A stretch of 64,000 nt of DNA from Ashinkailepas kermadecensis (lineage: Eukaryota; Arthropoda; Thecostraca; Neolepadidae). The notes below the pieces were generated by a model, which saw only the letters and a program-made list of their open reading frames with translations, did no database searches and was not told where the DNA came from. Position numbers and translations under genes: made by a program. How positions within the stretch are numbered: the stretch's first letter is position 1; each line of letters begins with the position of its first letter. Below, in pieces: positions 60,901-64,000 of the stretch. The DNA is taken from assembly GCA_034440615.1 (NCBI GenBank), contig JAOTOM010005130.1, positions 866,501 to 930,500 on the forward strand, given 5' to 3'.

Positions 60901-61222
60901 GGTGGTTTTCTTTTTGAGCGGAAGCGAAGCGTTCTATGGGTCTGTGCTGTCAGTTTTCTTACTCCAGGCATTTGTTTTGATGGCATTGGAACTTGAATTG
61001 TCAAATGGGACAAACAGATAGACAAAGGAGATACGGCCCAAAAACCCCAGTAACAACAACAACAACAATGTGCCCGGCAGGCGGCCTGGTGCTGGCAATT
61101 CCCGCCAAACTGCTGTGCGGCGGAATGGCGGGCGCATGCGCACAGAGCGTCAGCTATCCGTTCGACGTCACGAGGCGCCGTATGCAGCTGGCCTACATGA
61201 CGCCCGAGACGAAGAAGTTCGG
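14981..61222 (+). CDS. SLC25A16: Mitochondrial solute carrier family 25 member 16 (partial, 3' end missing)
   Basis: An inner-membrane carrier of the SLC25 family; SLC25A16 and its yeast relative Leu5 are linked to coenzyme A supply to the matrix. Exons are 14981-15053, 21033-21125, 24048-24181, 56972-57157, 59721-59877 and 61081-61222, giving 261 complete residues. All three carrier signatures are visible: PLDRIK at 37-42, PLDTIR at 131-136 and PFDVTR at 241-246. The stretch [15 protein letters not shown] points to SLC25A16 and away from SLC25A42. TAA at 14969-14971 is in frame just before the ATG. Joins are in register and the exon 3/4 junction has the family's exact length, so no exon is missing there. 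Roughly 50 C-terminal residues, including the last transmembrane helix, are not seen. Intron 3 uses a GC donor and spans about 32.8 kb. Tandem arrays copy the exon 4 acceptor, exon 4 donor and exon 5 acceptor. Confidence 0.9.
15054..17337. other. SLC25A16 intron 1, proximal part
   Basis: AT-rich sequence without a gene. GGTAGGTACC/GGTACCTACC-type inverted words occur at 15220-15265. A segment at 16210-16285 resembles 12555-12640 (shared CTGGGAGCAAAAAGCCA), so it is a further dispersed repeat pair. Confidence 0.5.
17338..17470. repeat. CT-rich low-complexity tract
   Basis: Imperfect TCTC/TTCTC run within SLC25A16 intron 1. Confidence 0.85.
17572..19200 (-). pseudogene. Penelope-like retroelement relic (RT plus GIY-YIG)
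   Basis: Minus-strand pieces fall in element order. Near 19050-19120 is [17 protein letters not shown]. At 18501-18917 is an RT core with [31 protein letters not shown] and YIDDVFGIW, where YIDD is the catalytic box. A linker with [11 protein letters not shown] follows near 18090. At 17572-17880 is a GIY-YIG-type endonuclease domain starting [19 protein letters not shown]. Frameshifts separate the pieces, so it is inactive. Penelope-like elements are the known class combining this RT with a GIY-YIG nuclease. Confidence 0.85.
19270..19640. repeat. Dispersed AACCT-rich repeat, copy 3
   Basis: GGGTAACATGATGTGGTAAC, CTGCAAATGCATACTTTTCA, GAGGCAAAATAATACCC, AACCTAACCTAACC runs and GCTTCATGGAGGTAAAACGT, in the family order. 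Confidence 0.8.
19870..20300. repeat. Dispersed AACCT-rich repeat, copy 4
   Basis: A more diverged copy: GAAGCAAAATAGTACTAAAA and a GCCTTATTGAAGTAAAATAT end are clear, while the AACCT run is decayed. Confidence 0.65.
20540..20835. repeat. (TCCCTC)n hexanucleotide array
   Basis: About 45 hexamers, purine-only on the minus strand, ending about 200 bp before the SLC25A16 exon 2 acceptor. Ser/Pro/Leu and Arg/Glu/Gly frames across it are artefacts. Confidence 0.97.
21033..21125 (+). CDS. SLC25A16: SLC25A16 exon 2 (first carrier motif)
   Basis: Codes [20 protein letters not shown] and on through [11 protein letters not shown]. The acceptor is CTCACCTGCAG and the donor TATG|GTAGGT, phase 1. Confidence 0.95.
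21126..24047. other. SLC25A16 intron 2
   Basis: No internal gene. TTACCACCCCGTTACCACCC-type short repeats occur near 21235-21290. A tRNA-like SINE head lies at 23490-23575. Confidence 0.5.
23488..23575 (+). mobile_element. tRNA-like SINE head
   Basis: GCCCGCCTCGCAACCGAAAG, then the B box GGGTTCGAGTCCGAC and TGTCGCTACTTTTCGCCCAC. The same TCGCTACTTTTCGC tail occurs at 49903-49918. Confidence 0.6.
24048..24181 (+). CDS. SLC25A16: SLC25A16 exon 3, followed by a GC donor
   Basis: Codes (G)[20 protein letters not shown] to FASFEMYKQ (residues 56-100). The acceptor is CCGCCAG. No GT fits the family alignment at the end; CAG|GCGAGT does, giving a GC-AG intron. The joined exon 3/4 segment has exactly the family's length. 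Confidence 0.9.
24479..24562. repeat. (AT)n microsatellite
   Basis: Pure TA run at the start of intron 3. Confidence 0.97.
25020..25063. repeat. (AT)n(GT)n microsatellite
   Basis: About 10 AT followed by about 11 GT. Confidence 0.95.
26247..26321 (+). mobile_element. tRNA-like sequence, SINE head
   Basis: GCGGTAGCTCAGTCGGCAGA (A box) and GTGGGTTCGAATCCCAC (a perfect T arm with the B box). The acceptor stem pairs in about 5 of 7 positions but the anticodon arm does not pair, so a working tRNA is unlikely. It ends in a CCA-like GGGACCA. Confidence 0.65.
26430..26865. repeat. 107-bp GC-rich array
   Basis: About four copies of a unit holding GGCCCGGTGGGGCGACTGTG, CGGCGCGTGGCTGTTGTGG and GACCAGTCGTCGGTGAAGGT. 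A single partial copy at 28050-28130 sits at the left edge of the next array and likely shares its origin. Confidence 0.93.
26870..28045. other. Intron 3 spacer, no gene
   Basis: Contains a small GTCTGTAGACAGGT repeat at 27716-27785 and a short dispersed motif at 27795-27838 (minus strand). No coding signal. Confidence 0.5.
28130..29560. repeat. 42-bp array
   Basis: About 33 units of CAGTGTCGGTGTTCTGGTAT plus ACGGTGTCGGTGTCCAGCCA and GA, with an alternative GTGCGGCAGACAGTGTCGGT half-unit and several deletions. It is open in several frames on both strands, and the 530- and 375-codon frames are artefacts. Confidence 0.95.
29621..29653. repeat. (CCG)n trinucleotide run
   Basis: About nine CCG repeats in a GC-rich patch. 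Confidence 0.9.
30045..30110. repeat. Nested inverted repeat
   Basis: AACCGACGTCAATCG at 30045-30059 has its exact reverse complement at 30096-30110. The left arm also forms its own hairpin: ACCGACGTC, a 4-base loop, GACGTCGGT (30046-30067). Confidence 0.85.
30195..30745. repeat. 51-bp array
   Basis: About 10 units of GTGGGCCGGGTCCAGATGTG, then RCGTGTGGCCGRCGGGTGGT and GGGTGGCTACC; one unit is shortened near 30325. Confidence 0.95.
30750..31620. other. Intron 3 spacer, no gene
   Basis: Unique-looking sequence; TGACGTCACGTCACGTGGCG occurs near 31506. No domain-bearing frame. Confidence 0.45.
31625..32212. repeat. 23-bp array
   Basis: About 25 units of ATGACTTCTCCCGCACGTGC plus CTC, with ATTCCTC, GTTCCTC and ATGTCTTC variants intermixed. 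Confidence 0.95.
32215..33235. other. Intron 3 spacer, no gene
   Basis: Unique-looking sequence with a GGGCGCCAG pair near 32308 and 32340. No coding signal. Confidence 0.45.
33238..33352. repeat. 15-bp array
   Basis: About seven imperfect copies of CTGAATTTGGACACG or CTAAATTTGGACACG. Confidence 0.88.
33646..33735. repeat. 44-bp duplication
   Basis: Two copies of CCTCCAACCCGGAGACTGA followed by GTACAGCAGGCCGTGCACG. Confidence 0.9.
34576..34686 (-). mobile_element. tRNA-like sequence, likely SINE head
   Basis: On the minus strand: GCCCCGGTAGCTCAGTTGGT (A box), GAGCGCTGGTCTG, and the B box AGGGTTCGAGTCGC. The T stem is imperfect and the spacing is long, so it is a degraded tRNA derivative. 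Confidence 0.6.
34745..34905. repeat. GT/GGAT low-complexity tract
   Basis: GTGTGTGAGTG-type sequence grading into GTGGATGTGGATGTGGATGT. Confidence 0.8.
34930..35415 (+). repeat. Dispersed repeat B, copy 1
   Basis: Shares TTTCTAACAGCATCTCGTT, CAATTCCAGGTAAGAGGAAT, CATGGCAGATTTCGACATCC and CACACCTAACGAAA with 42385-42815 in the same order, and with 49220-49560 in reverse orientation. The family is unnamed and no coding capacity was seen. Confidence 0.7.
35420..36070. other. Intron 3 spacer, no gene
   Basis: A poly-G run at 35476-35488 and a 23-bp doublet CTTGACTGCCGCCCATTATA at 35857-35900. No coding signal. Confidence 0.45.
36074..36410. repeat. 40-bp dimeric array
   Basis: Eight nearly perfect dimers alternate TGAGGACGGTGTCCGACAAG-A with TGAGGACGGTGTCGAGCGA. 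The very low variation suggests recent growth or conversion. Confidence 0.95.
36840..37240. repeat. Dispersed AACCT-rich repeat, copy 5
   Basis: GTAAACATGATGTGGCTAC, CTGCAAATGCATACTTTTCA, CTGGCAAAATAACACCAAAA, AACCTAACGTAACCTAACC and GCTTCATGCAGGTAAAATAT in family order. Confidence 0.8.
37241..38515. other. Intron 3 spacer, no gene
   Basis: AT-rich until about 38030. Small doublet CACRAGCCCTCGCCTTAGTA at 38031-38075. The short frame at 37662-37952 has a hydrophobic stretch but no recognisable family. Confidence 0.45.
38530..39622. repeat. 41-bp array
   Basis: About 25 units of GTGGTGTAGCGTGTCTCACT plus GTTGCAGACCGGCAGGGTG and GT. Three subtypes alternate (CAGACCGG, CAAACCGG, CAAACTGG). The left end is irregular around CGTCCGGGCTGGTCGG. 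Confidence 0.95.
39852..39930. repeat. (AT)n microsatellite
   Basis: About 38 AT units. Confidence 0.97.
39985..40135 (+). repeat. Dispersed repeat C, copy 1
   Basis: GGGCAAGTGCCCCCTGAATG, ATTTCAACTTTTAACATGGG and TGTGCCCCCCAATCCATTTG match 48628-48750 in order. Confidence 0.75.
40556..40982. repeat. 32-bp array with EcoRV-like palindromes
   Basis: About 14 units of GTGTCGGATATCCGGAAGCT plus CGGCCCCGAAGT. Each unit holds the palindrome CCGGATATCCGG or a close form. Single-base losses shift frames between units. Confidence 0.95.
41098..41268. repeat. 33-bp array
   Basis: Five copies of CGGGCCCGTGTCATACCTCG then CTGAGTTCTGGCA. Confidence 0.93.
41270..42380. other. Intron 3 spacer, no gene
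   Basis: AT-rich sequence with a GTTGCATAGTATGTTGCAG doublet near 41620-41660. No coding signal. Confidence 0.45.
42385..42815 (+). repeat. Dispersed repeat B, copy 2
   Basis: Same order of words as 34930-35415: TTTCTAACAGTATCTCGTT, CAATTTCAGGTAAAGGGATT, CATGGCAAATTTCGACATCC, CACACCCAACGAAAG. Confidence 0.72.
42868..42985. repeat. 22-bp degenerate array
   Basis: About five copies around CTGCTACGGCCCCTCTCCGG with growing divergence rightward. Confidence 0.8.
43366..43447. repeat. (ACGTC)n/(ACGAC)n short array
   Basis: About 15 pentamers, alternating blocks of ACGTC and ACGAC. Confidence 0.93.
44018..45765. repeat. 36-bp array with higher-order duplication
   Basis: About 48 units of GTAGGGTACGGTGGAATGTC then AGTAGAATACAGTACT. 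The unit is a multiple of three, so 479- and 443-codon frames run across on opposite strands. Variants in 44500-44800 recur in the same order at 45058-45360. Confidence 0.95.
45766..47035. other. Intron 3 spacer, no gene
   Basis: Mixed sequence. A GC-rich patch at 46500-46690 has GGCCGGCAGCC- and GCGGCGGCCGCCGCCGG-type runs and one TGACGTCA. No domain-bearing frame. Confidence 0.45.
47038..47500. repeat. Degenerate ~29-bp GGGGCC-rich array
   Basis: About 16 poorly conserved units of the form CCCCnAAAATCACnCTGGGG. The word order persists but bases vary strongly, so this is an old array. Confidence 0.75.
47748..47918. repeat. 27-bp array
   Basis: Six copies of GACGACGGCTAGCACCAGAG plus GAGAACC. 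Confidence 0.95.
47975..48178. repeat. ~34-bp GT-rich array
   Basis: About six units of GTGTTCCGGCCGGGGTGTGG followed by TGTGTGGTGTGG of varying length. Confidence 0.9.
48292..48515. repeat. 11-bp array
   Basis: About 20 copies of CAGGTCCAGCC or CAGGTCCGGCC. Many CAG|GT words occur, but no exon is attached. Confidence 0.95.
48628..48750 (+). repeat. Dispersed repeat C, copy 2
   Basis: GGGCAAGTGCCCCGTCAATG, ATTTCAACTTTTACCATGGG; partner of 39985-40135. Confidence 0.75.
49220..49560 (-). repeat. Dispersed repeat B, copy 3 (inverted)
   Basis: Reads CGTTAGGTGTGAGATGTCGA, TTGTCGAAATTCCCCATGG and a GTAATGGTGAGCATAA end, the reverse complement of words in the two forward copies. It is more diverged. 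Confidence 0.6.
49628..49720. repeat. ~42-bp CA/CCCC triplet
   Basis: Three copies around ACACACACACATGAAGAG with CGTCCCCCCCCGA between them. Confidence 0.85.
49836..49965 (+). mobile_element. tRNA-like SINE copy
   Basis: B-box-like GTGTTCGAGTCCCAC, then TGTCGCTACTTTTCGCTCAC and CGACCAATCGACGTGAGAGA, which matches the SINE body seen at 6610 and 53116, then CTGGCGACACTGCAAC. Confidence 0.65.
50100..52162. repeat. 21/31-bp array, largest in window
   Basis: About 90 units of TGGGCACGGCCCAACTGTGG-C. In 50100-51620 about 15 units carry an extra 10 bp (CGAGACGTGT); none carry it in 51620-52160, where CGACCC and CGGGAC variants dominate. It is open in nearly every frame on both strands, so frames of about 500 codons here are artefacts. 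Confidence 0.96.
52270..52575. repeat. ~30-bp array
   Basis: About 10 units of GATGGTAGTGATGCAAACGT plus GGCCTACCGCA. Confidence 0.93.
52615..52905. repeat. 21-bp array
   Basis: About 13 units of GCCTGGCTGGAGTGCGGGAA-A, with GATGAA and GAGGAA variants. Confidence 0.95.
53116..53395 (+). mobile_element. tRNA-derived SINE with an internal minisatellite
   Basis: Head CGCGGTAGCTCAGTCGGCAG and B-box-like TGGTTCGACTTCCAC. The body GACCGCGACCAGCTGACGTG is expanded, and the tail GACTGGCGAAGCTGTGTGAC leads into AGTCGAATGCGCTGTAAAAT and an AAATAAAATAA end. The tail matches the 6610-6778 copy. Confidence 0.8.
53205..53345. repeat. 17-bp array inside the SINE body
   Basis: Eight copies of GACCAGCTGACGTGGGA or GACCAGCTGACGTGGCA. 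Single-copy SINEs have CGACCAGTCGGCGTGGGAG at the same place, so the array is an expansion of that stretch. Confidence 0.9.
53545..55490. repeat. 39-bp array
   Basis: About 49 units of GATGTTACCTTCCGATGTTA plus CAGTCTGATGTCGCAGTAT, very uniform, with CC/CG and CGC/CAC alternates. The unit is a multiple of three, which makes a 693-codon frame that is not taken as a gene. Confidence 0.95.
55708..56971 (+). repeat. 56-bp array copying the SLC25A16 exon 4 acceptor
   Basis: About 22 units end exactly at the true exon 4. Each unit has an intron-like tract TGTGCCTCCTCTCCCACAG and then the exon start ATGTTCCGCTCCCTGCTGG, GGCCCCACAGTCACGTGG. The copies read CGCTCCCTG where the true exon reads CGCTCACTG. 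One truncated unit lies near 56195-56221. Units in about 56550-56930 share CACGTGTTG in place of CACGTGGTG. All forward frames are open. Confidence 0.96.
56972..57157 (+). CDS. SLC25A16: SLC25A16 exon 4 (second carrier motif)
   Basis: Codes residues 101-162, [20 protein letters not shown] to [12 protein letters not shown], including PLDTIR. The acceptor is CTGCTCTGCCACAG and the donor GCGAGAT|GTGAGT, phase 0. Both edges adjoin arrays that copy them. Confidence 0.93.
57158..57790 (+). repeat. 36-bp array copying the SLC25A16 exon 4 donor
   Basis: About 17 units follow the exon directly: GTGCGATAT|GTGAGTACTGG then TGACCGTCTCTACTGG. Each contains a good donor. The unit is 12 codons without a stop, so exon 4 could read through as a [12 protein letters not shown] repeat if splicing failed. 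A distal copy near 57727 keeps GCGAGAT|GTGAGT exactly as in the true exon. Confidence 0.95.
57885..58432. repeat. 39-bp array
   Basis: About 14 units of GTGGCACCCTATGATCCCTG plus CCCTGTCCCGCCGCCCATA in intron 4. It is highly uniform, with one fused unit at 58254-58270. Confidence 0.95.
58440..59500. other. SLC25A16 intron 4, distal part
   Basis: ATCATGTG/CCATGTAA short repeats at 58695-58890 are interrupted by the dispersed motif GCATGACCGACGCAGTCGAT at 58791-58825. No gene. Confidence 0.55.
59505..59720 (+). repeat. Young 3-copy array at the SLC25A16 exon 5 acceptor
   Basis: AG|GAGGGCGGGC occurs three times (59570-59581, about 59640-59653, and the true site at 59719-59730), each preceded by GTCGTGAAYTAARCGTTCTG and a CTGTTTT tract. 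The units are about 70-80 bp. The true exon reads GAGGGCGGGCCACGCGCCCT; the copies read GAGGGCGGGCTGCRCGCTCT. Confidence 0.88.
59721..59877 (+). CDS. SLC25A16: SLC25A16 exon 5
   Basis: Codes residues 163-214, [40 protein letters not shown] and on to EQNT. The acceptor is TTTTCGGCCGCAG and the donor ACGG|GTGAGC, phase 1. Confidence 0.93.
59878..61080. other. SLC25A16 intron 5
   Basis: No gene and no major repeat. The last 40 bases before exon 6 are an (AAC)n run, an unusually pyrimidine-poor context for an acceptor. Confidence 0.6.
61081..61222 (+). CDS. SLC25A16: SLC25A16 exon 6 (third carrier motif), last one visible
   Basis: Codes residues 215-261, [40 protein letters not shown] and on to KKFG. 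The acceptor is TGCCCGGCAG and the donor TTCGG|GTGAGT, phase 2. No following exon was found before 64000. Confidence 0.93.
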
Positions 61223-62040
61223 GTGAGTCGGCGCGCCGCTGGTGGGGCGGCCATGTTGGGTGCCGCCTCAGCTCCGCCCCAGCTCCGCCCCGGAGCCGGC
61301 GGCGTTGGTCTGTGCCACCGTATAGTCCGTGGCTTGGGCCGGGCGACGCAGTCGTCGGCGGCAGGTGGCGCCAGTTGTGGCCACCGCTGCTGTTTGTTTC
61401 GTGTTCACGGCTGGTTGTTTTTGGGCGCTAAATGACCTCGTAGTCGGTGCGCCCTTAAGCCCAAAGAACTAACTAACGGCTGGCTGTTTCGTGTTCTCGG
61501 CTGGTTGATAGCCAGGATGGTAGCTGAGCAATCGTTTGGTTCGGGAGGCCGGTTTGGAGTTCGGAGGGAAGTTGGTGTATTAAGTGTTCAGCTGGTGCTC
61601 TTGGGTGTGTAGTGAGAGGGTTGTGGGCGCCACGGCCAGTGGTCGGTATTCACCGTCAGCTTGTTTCCCGTGCCTACCAGCTGATAGTTTTCCGGACTGG
61701 TCTTCGATCTCCAGCTGGACGTACACCATGCTGAATGGCTGAATGCTGAATGGCATTGGCAGTCGCCGCACGGCGCAGAAAACCAGGCGCCTGGCCGGGG
61801 TCTGTGTGGTCTGTCGCTAACGACTCCCGAAATCGACGGCACAGACCAGCCCAGTCCTGTTAGTGAGCGGACGCCGCTGAGTTTATCGGCATGCCACGCT
61901 TTGAAGCTGCTATGCTGTAGGTCGATAAGGCGGTGCATCCAGTTGAGGCTTGGCTGGCGCGGCCCGGTCCGAGTGTTCGCCCGCTCTGTCCTTCAGCTGC
62001 CACGTCAGGTGACCACTGCCCATGGTTCTCTGTTCACAGT
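61223..62040. other. SLC25A16 intron 6, proximal part
   Basis: CAGCTCCGCCC doublet near 61270. Short dispersed motif GTAGTCGGTGCGCCCTTAAG with an AACTAACTAAC tail at 61437-61480. No coding exon recognised. Confidence 0.5.
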
Positions 62041-62041
62041 C

Positions 62042-62240
62042 CGGCCTCGGCACCATGCTCTACTGTGTGTGTTGTGTTGTGTTTGTCAGCCGTGCAATGC
62101 TGTCGGCTGTTGCTCTGTATCGTCTGTACTGTGTGTGTTGTGTTGTGCTGTATTTGGTCAGCCGTGTAATGATGTCGGCTGTTGCTCTGCATCGTCTGTC
62201 CTGTGTGTTGTGTTTTGTCAGCCGTGCGGCGATGGCTGTT
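62042..62240. repeat. ~68-bp triplication
   Basis: Three copies holding GTCAGCCGTGCAATGCTGTC and GGCTGTTGCTCTGYATCGTC, with TGTGTTGTGTTGTG between them. Confidence 0.88.
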
Positions 62241-62689
62241 GCCATGTCGTGCTGCCGGTGTGCCCTTTGGTGGTTTTGGTATTCCTGATGATGGCGCTAA
62301 TCGTGCCGTTGATCATGCAGAGGGAAAGTGCAGATGCTTTGCAGACGTGCCACAGTGAGATAGCAGACGTTGAAGTCGGTCCAGGCTCTGCTCGCAGAGT
62401 GGTCGAGTGTAGGGCTGGGGTAAATCGGGTCATTGCATTGCGCAGGCGCTGTGACAATGTGATAAAGTTCCATTTCCTCCGAATTTGGAATGTATTAATT
62501 TGTTCTACTATGATAACGTTTAACATGTGTATGCTTCTTGCCCTTGCCTTTTACCGTGTCTATTTTTGTTTACAATTAATGTATGTTTCTACTCTTTTAC
62601 TTACATACTTCTCGACTTTTGTGTTGTCTTCTGTTCCGTGGCTGATATGGTTATTGGCTGTACTGAGTCGTATAGCATCGCCAATCTCA

Positions 62690-62792
62690 TGTGGTCTCAG
62701 ACGAAGAGTAGTGGCAGCGCTAGGACTCGAACCCACAACCCTTCGATCTGGAGACGGGACCTTGCCCGTGAACTACTGGCGGCCTTTCTCTC
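62690..62792 (-). mobile_element. tRNA-like SINE head
   Basis: On the minus strand: AGTAGTTCACGGGCAAGGTC (A-box-like) and GTGGGTTCGAGTCCTAG (B box). It is flanked by ATCGCCAATCTCATG, as in the SINE bodies elsewhere. Confidence 0.6.
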
Positions 62793-62814
62793 TTCTGTTC
62801 CGTGGCGGTCGCCG

Positions 62815-63125
62815 CACTGTGGACAGCGCGCCGATGCGGTGCCCGAGTGGCGGTGGTGTGGTGAGCCTGCTCAATGAGAGTGGACAGGGCGCCGACGCGG
62901 TGCCCGAATGGCGGTGGTGTGGTGAGCCTGCTCAATGGGAGTGGACAGGGCGCCGACGCGGTGCCCGAGTGGCGGTGGTGTGGTGAGCCTGATCAATGGG
63001 AGTGGACAGCGCGCCGACGTGGTGCCAGAGTGGGGGCGGTGTGGGGAGTCTGTTCAATGGGAGTGGACAGCGCGCCGACGTGGTGCCCGAGTGGCGGTGG
63101 TGTGGTGAGCCTGCCCAATGGGACA
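62815..63125. repeat. 61-bp array
   Basis: Five copies of GGACAGCGCGCCGACGTGGT, GCCCGAGTGGCGGTGGTGTG and GTGAGCCTGCTCAATGGGAG. Confidence 0.95.
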
Positions 63126-63862
63126 TGCGAAATGTCTGACGTCTGTGGAATTTCTGACAATTATGCGGAATGTAAACACGCACCTGTGCAGCTAACCGCC
63201 AGTCCTACCACGAACAGATCATGAATAGATGTATGCCATTCTATATAATTGCACGAGACATTTGATGCCCCACTGCCCTAGTTGCTTTACAAACTGTTCA
63301 GGTGCCCACTTAATTACTTAATTGCACAATTAAATCCGTAGTGTAACTCAAATAACAAAGTTGTGCTAACTCAGAATTGCACACAGATGGCAGAAATGCG
63401 GAAATTGATGGCAAGTCAGAGTGATATCCCGACAGCTAGTCTTACTATGTTTCTTATCTTACAAGTTCATATGCAAACACAGCGTGTGCGCGAATCTCGG
63501 TACGCTCCAACCGCAGCAGTAGCGGCAACAACACCTCCCTCTCACAGCTGCGACAATCGGCACCAGGAACTATTTAGCAAGCAGCAGCTATTCCCATTGT
63601 ACACACTACTAATGAACGCCACCACAAACCCAACTTCTTCATCATCGTCACCAGCATCATCACCACCACACGCCGCGCACTCCACCGCTGTCGGGATGTT
63701 CACAGTGGCGCCATGGTGTGACGTCACTCGTCCGTGGTGTGACGTCACTTGCCTGCCGATCGTAATGCATTTCTTCTTCTGTTCTCGCTCGCGCCTCACC
63801 AACCTCCCTTCACGGAACTTCAGCGAGTAAGTTTGCCCAGCCGCACCGCGGATGTCTGCCTC
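63126..63862. other. No gene recognised near the window end
   Basis: A 155-codon frame at 63363-63830 has low-complexity Ser/Ala/Thr stretches and no known domain. It contains two TGTGACGTCACT words 20 bp apart (63716-63748). A donor-like GA|GTAAGT near 63828 is not supported by homology. Confidence 0.4.
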
Positions 63863-63935
63863 GCTGCTTGGCTAGCTGCTTGGCTAGCTGCTTGGCTAGC
63901 TGCCTGACTGGCTTCCTGGGCTAGCTGCATGGCTA
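63863..63935. repeat. 12-bp array
   Basis: About five copies of GCTTGGCTAGCT, the later ones degraded. Confidence 0.9.
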
Positions 63936-64000
63936 GTTGCGCGGCGTCTGTGTGGTGTCGTTCCGCTGCGGGAGGTGTTTCCGAGTCCTTGGCGTGCTAA

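Noticed and set aside
63363..63830. 155-codon frame as the final SLC25A16 exon or a new gene
   Set aside because: It lacks the carrier C-terminal pattern and is low complexity; the expected LYRG...FTTYE-type sequence was not found.

Overview
This is a eukaryotic, almost certainly animal, genomic window. It holds spliced genes with GT-AG introns, large introns, tRNA-derived SINEs, a CR1/jockey-type LINE relic and a Penelope-like element. Several copies of a dispersed repeat carry AACCT runs of the kind common in arthropods. The two protein genes fit an arthropod but do not fix the species.

Only two protein-coding genes can be supported. PPIE (cyclophilin E, an RRM plus cyclophilin spliceosomal isomerase) lies on the minus strand in four exons, 10140 to 3629. 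It is complete, with 301 codons, phase-0 introns and an in-frame stop just before the ATG. SLC25A16 (a mitochondrial solute carrier) lies on the plus strand. Its six visible exons run from 14981 to 61222 and code for 261 residues; the last exon or exons lie beyond the window or were not found. The two genes are head to head, 4.8 kb apart. Intron 3 of SLC25A16 is about 32.8 kb, starts with a GC donor, and holds most of the repeat mass.

Layout: 1-3600 is tandem repeats and a CRE-rich array. 3629-10140 is PPIE. 10141-14980 is the shared upstream region, with a LINE relic, dispersed repeats and a SINE that has a clear target-site duplication. 14981-24181 holds SLC25A16 exons 1-3, with a Penelope relic in intron 1. 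24182-56971 is the giant intron, with about 20 minisatellite families. 56972-61222 holds exons 4-6. 61223-64000 is intron 6 or unassigned sequence.

The most striking result is that tandem arrays start exactly at exon edges, and their repeat unit contains the splice site plus the neighbouring exon end. This holds for PPIE exon 3 (donor), PPIE exon 4 (acceptor), SLC25A16 exon 4 (both sides) and SLC25A16 exon 5 (acceptor, three copies). PPIE exon 1 (donor) shows an older, degraded case. Real splice sites are thus followed or preceded by up to about 20 near-copies of themselves. Tandem arrays make up roughly a quarter to 30 percent of the window (my rough sum). They create very long open frames on both strands that I do not regard as genes.
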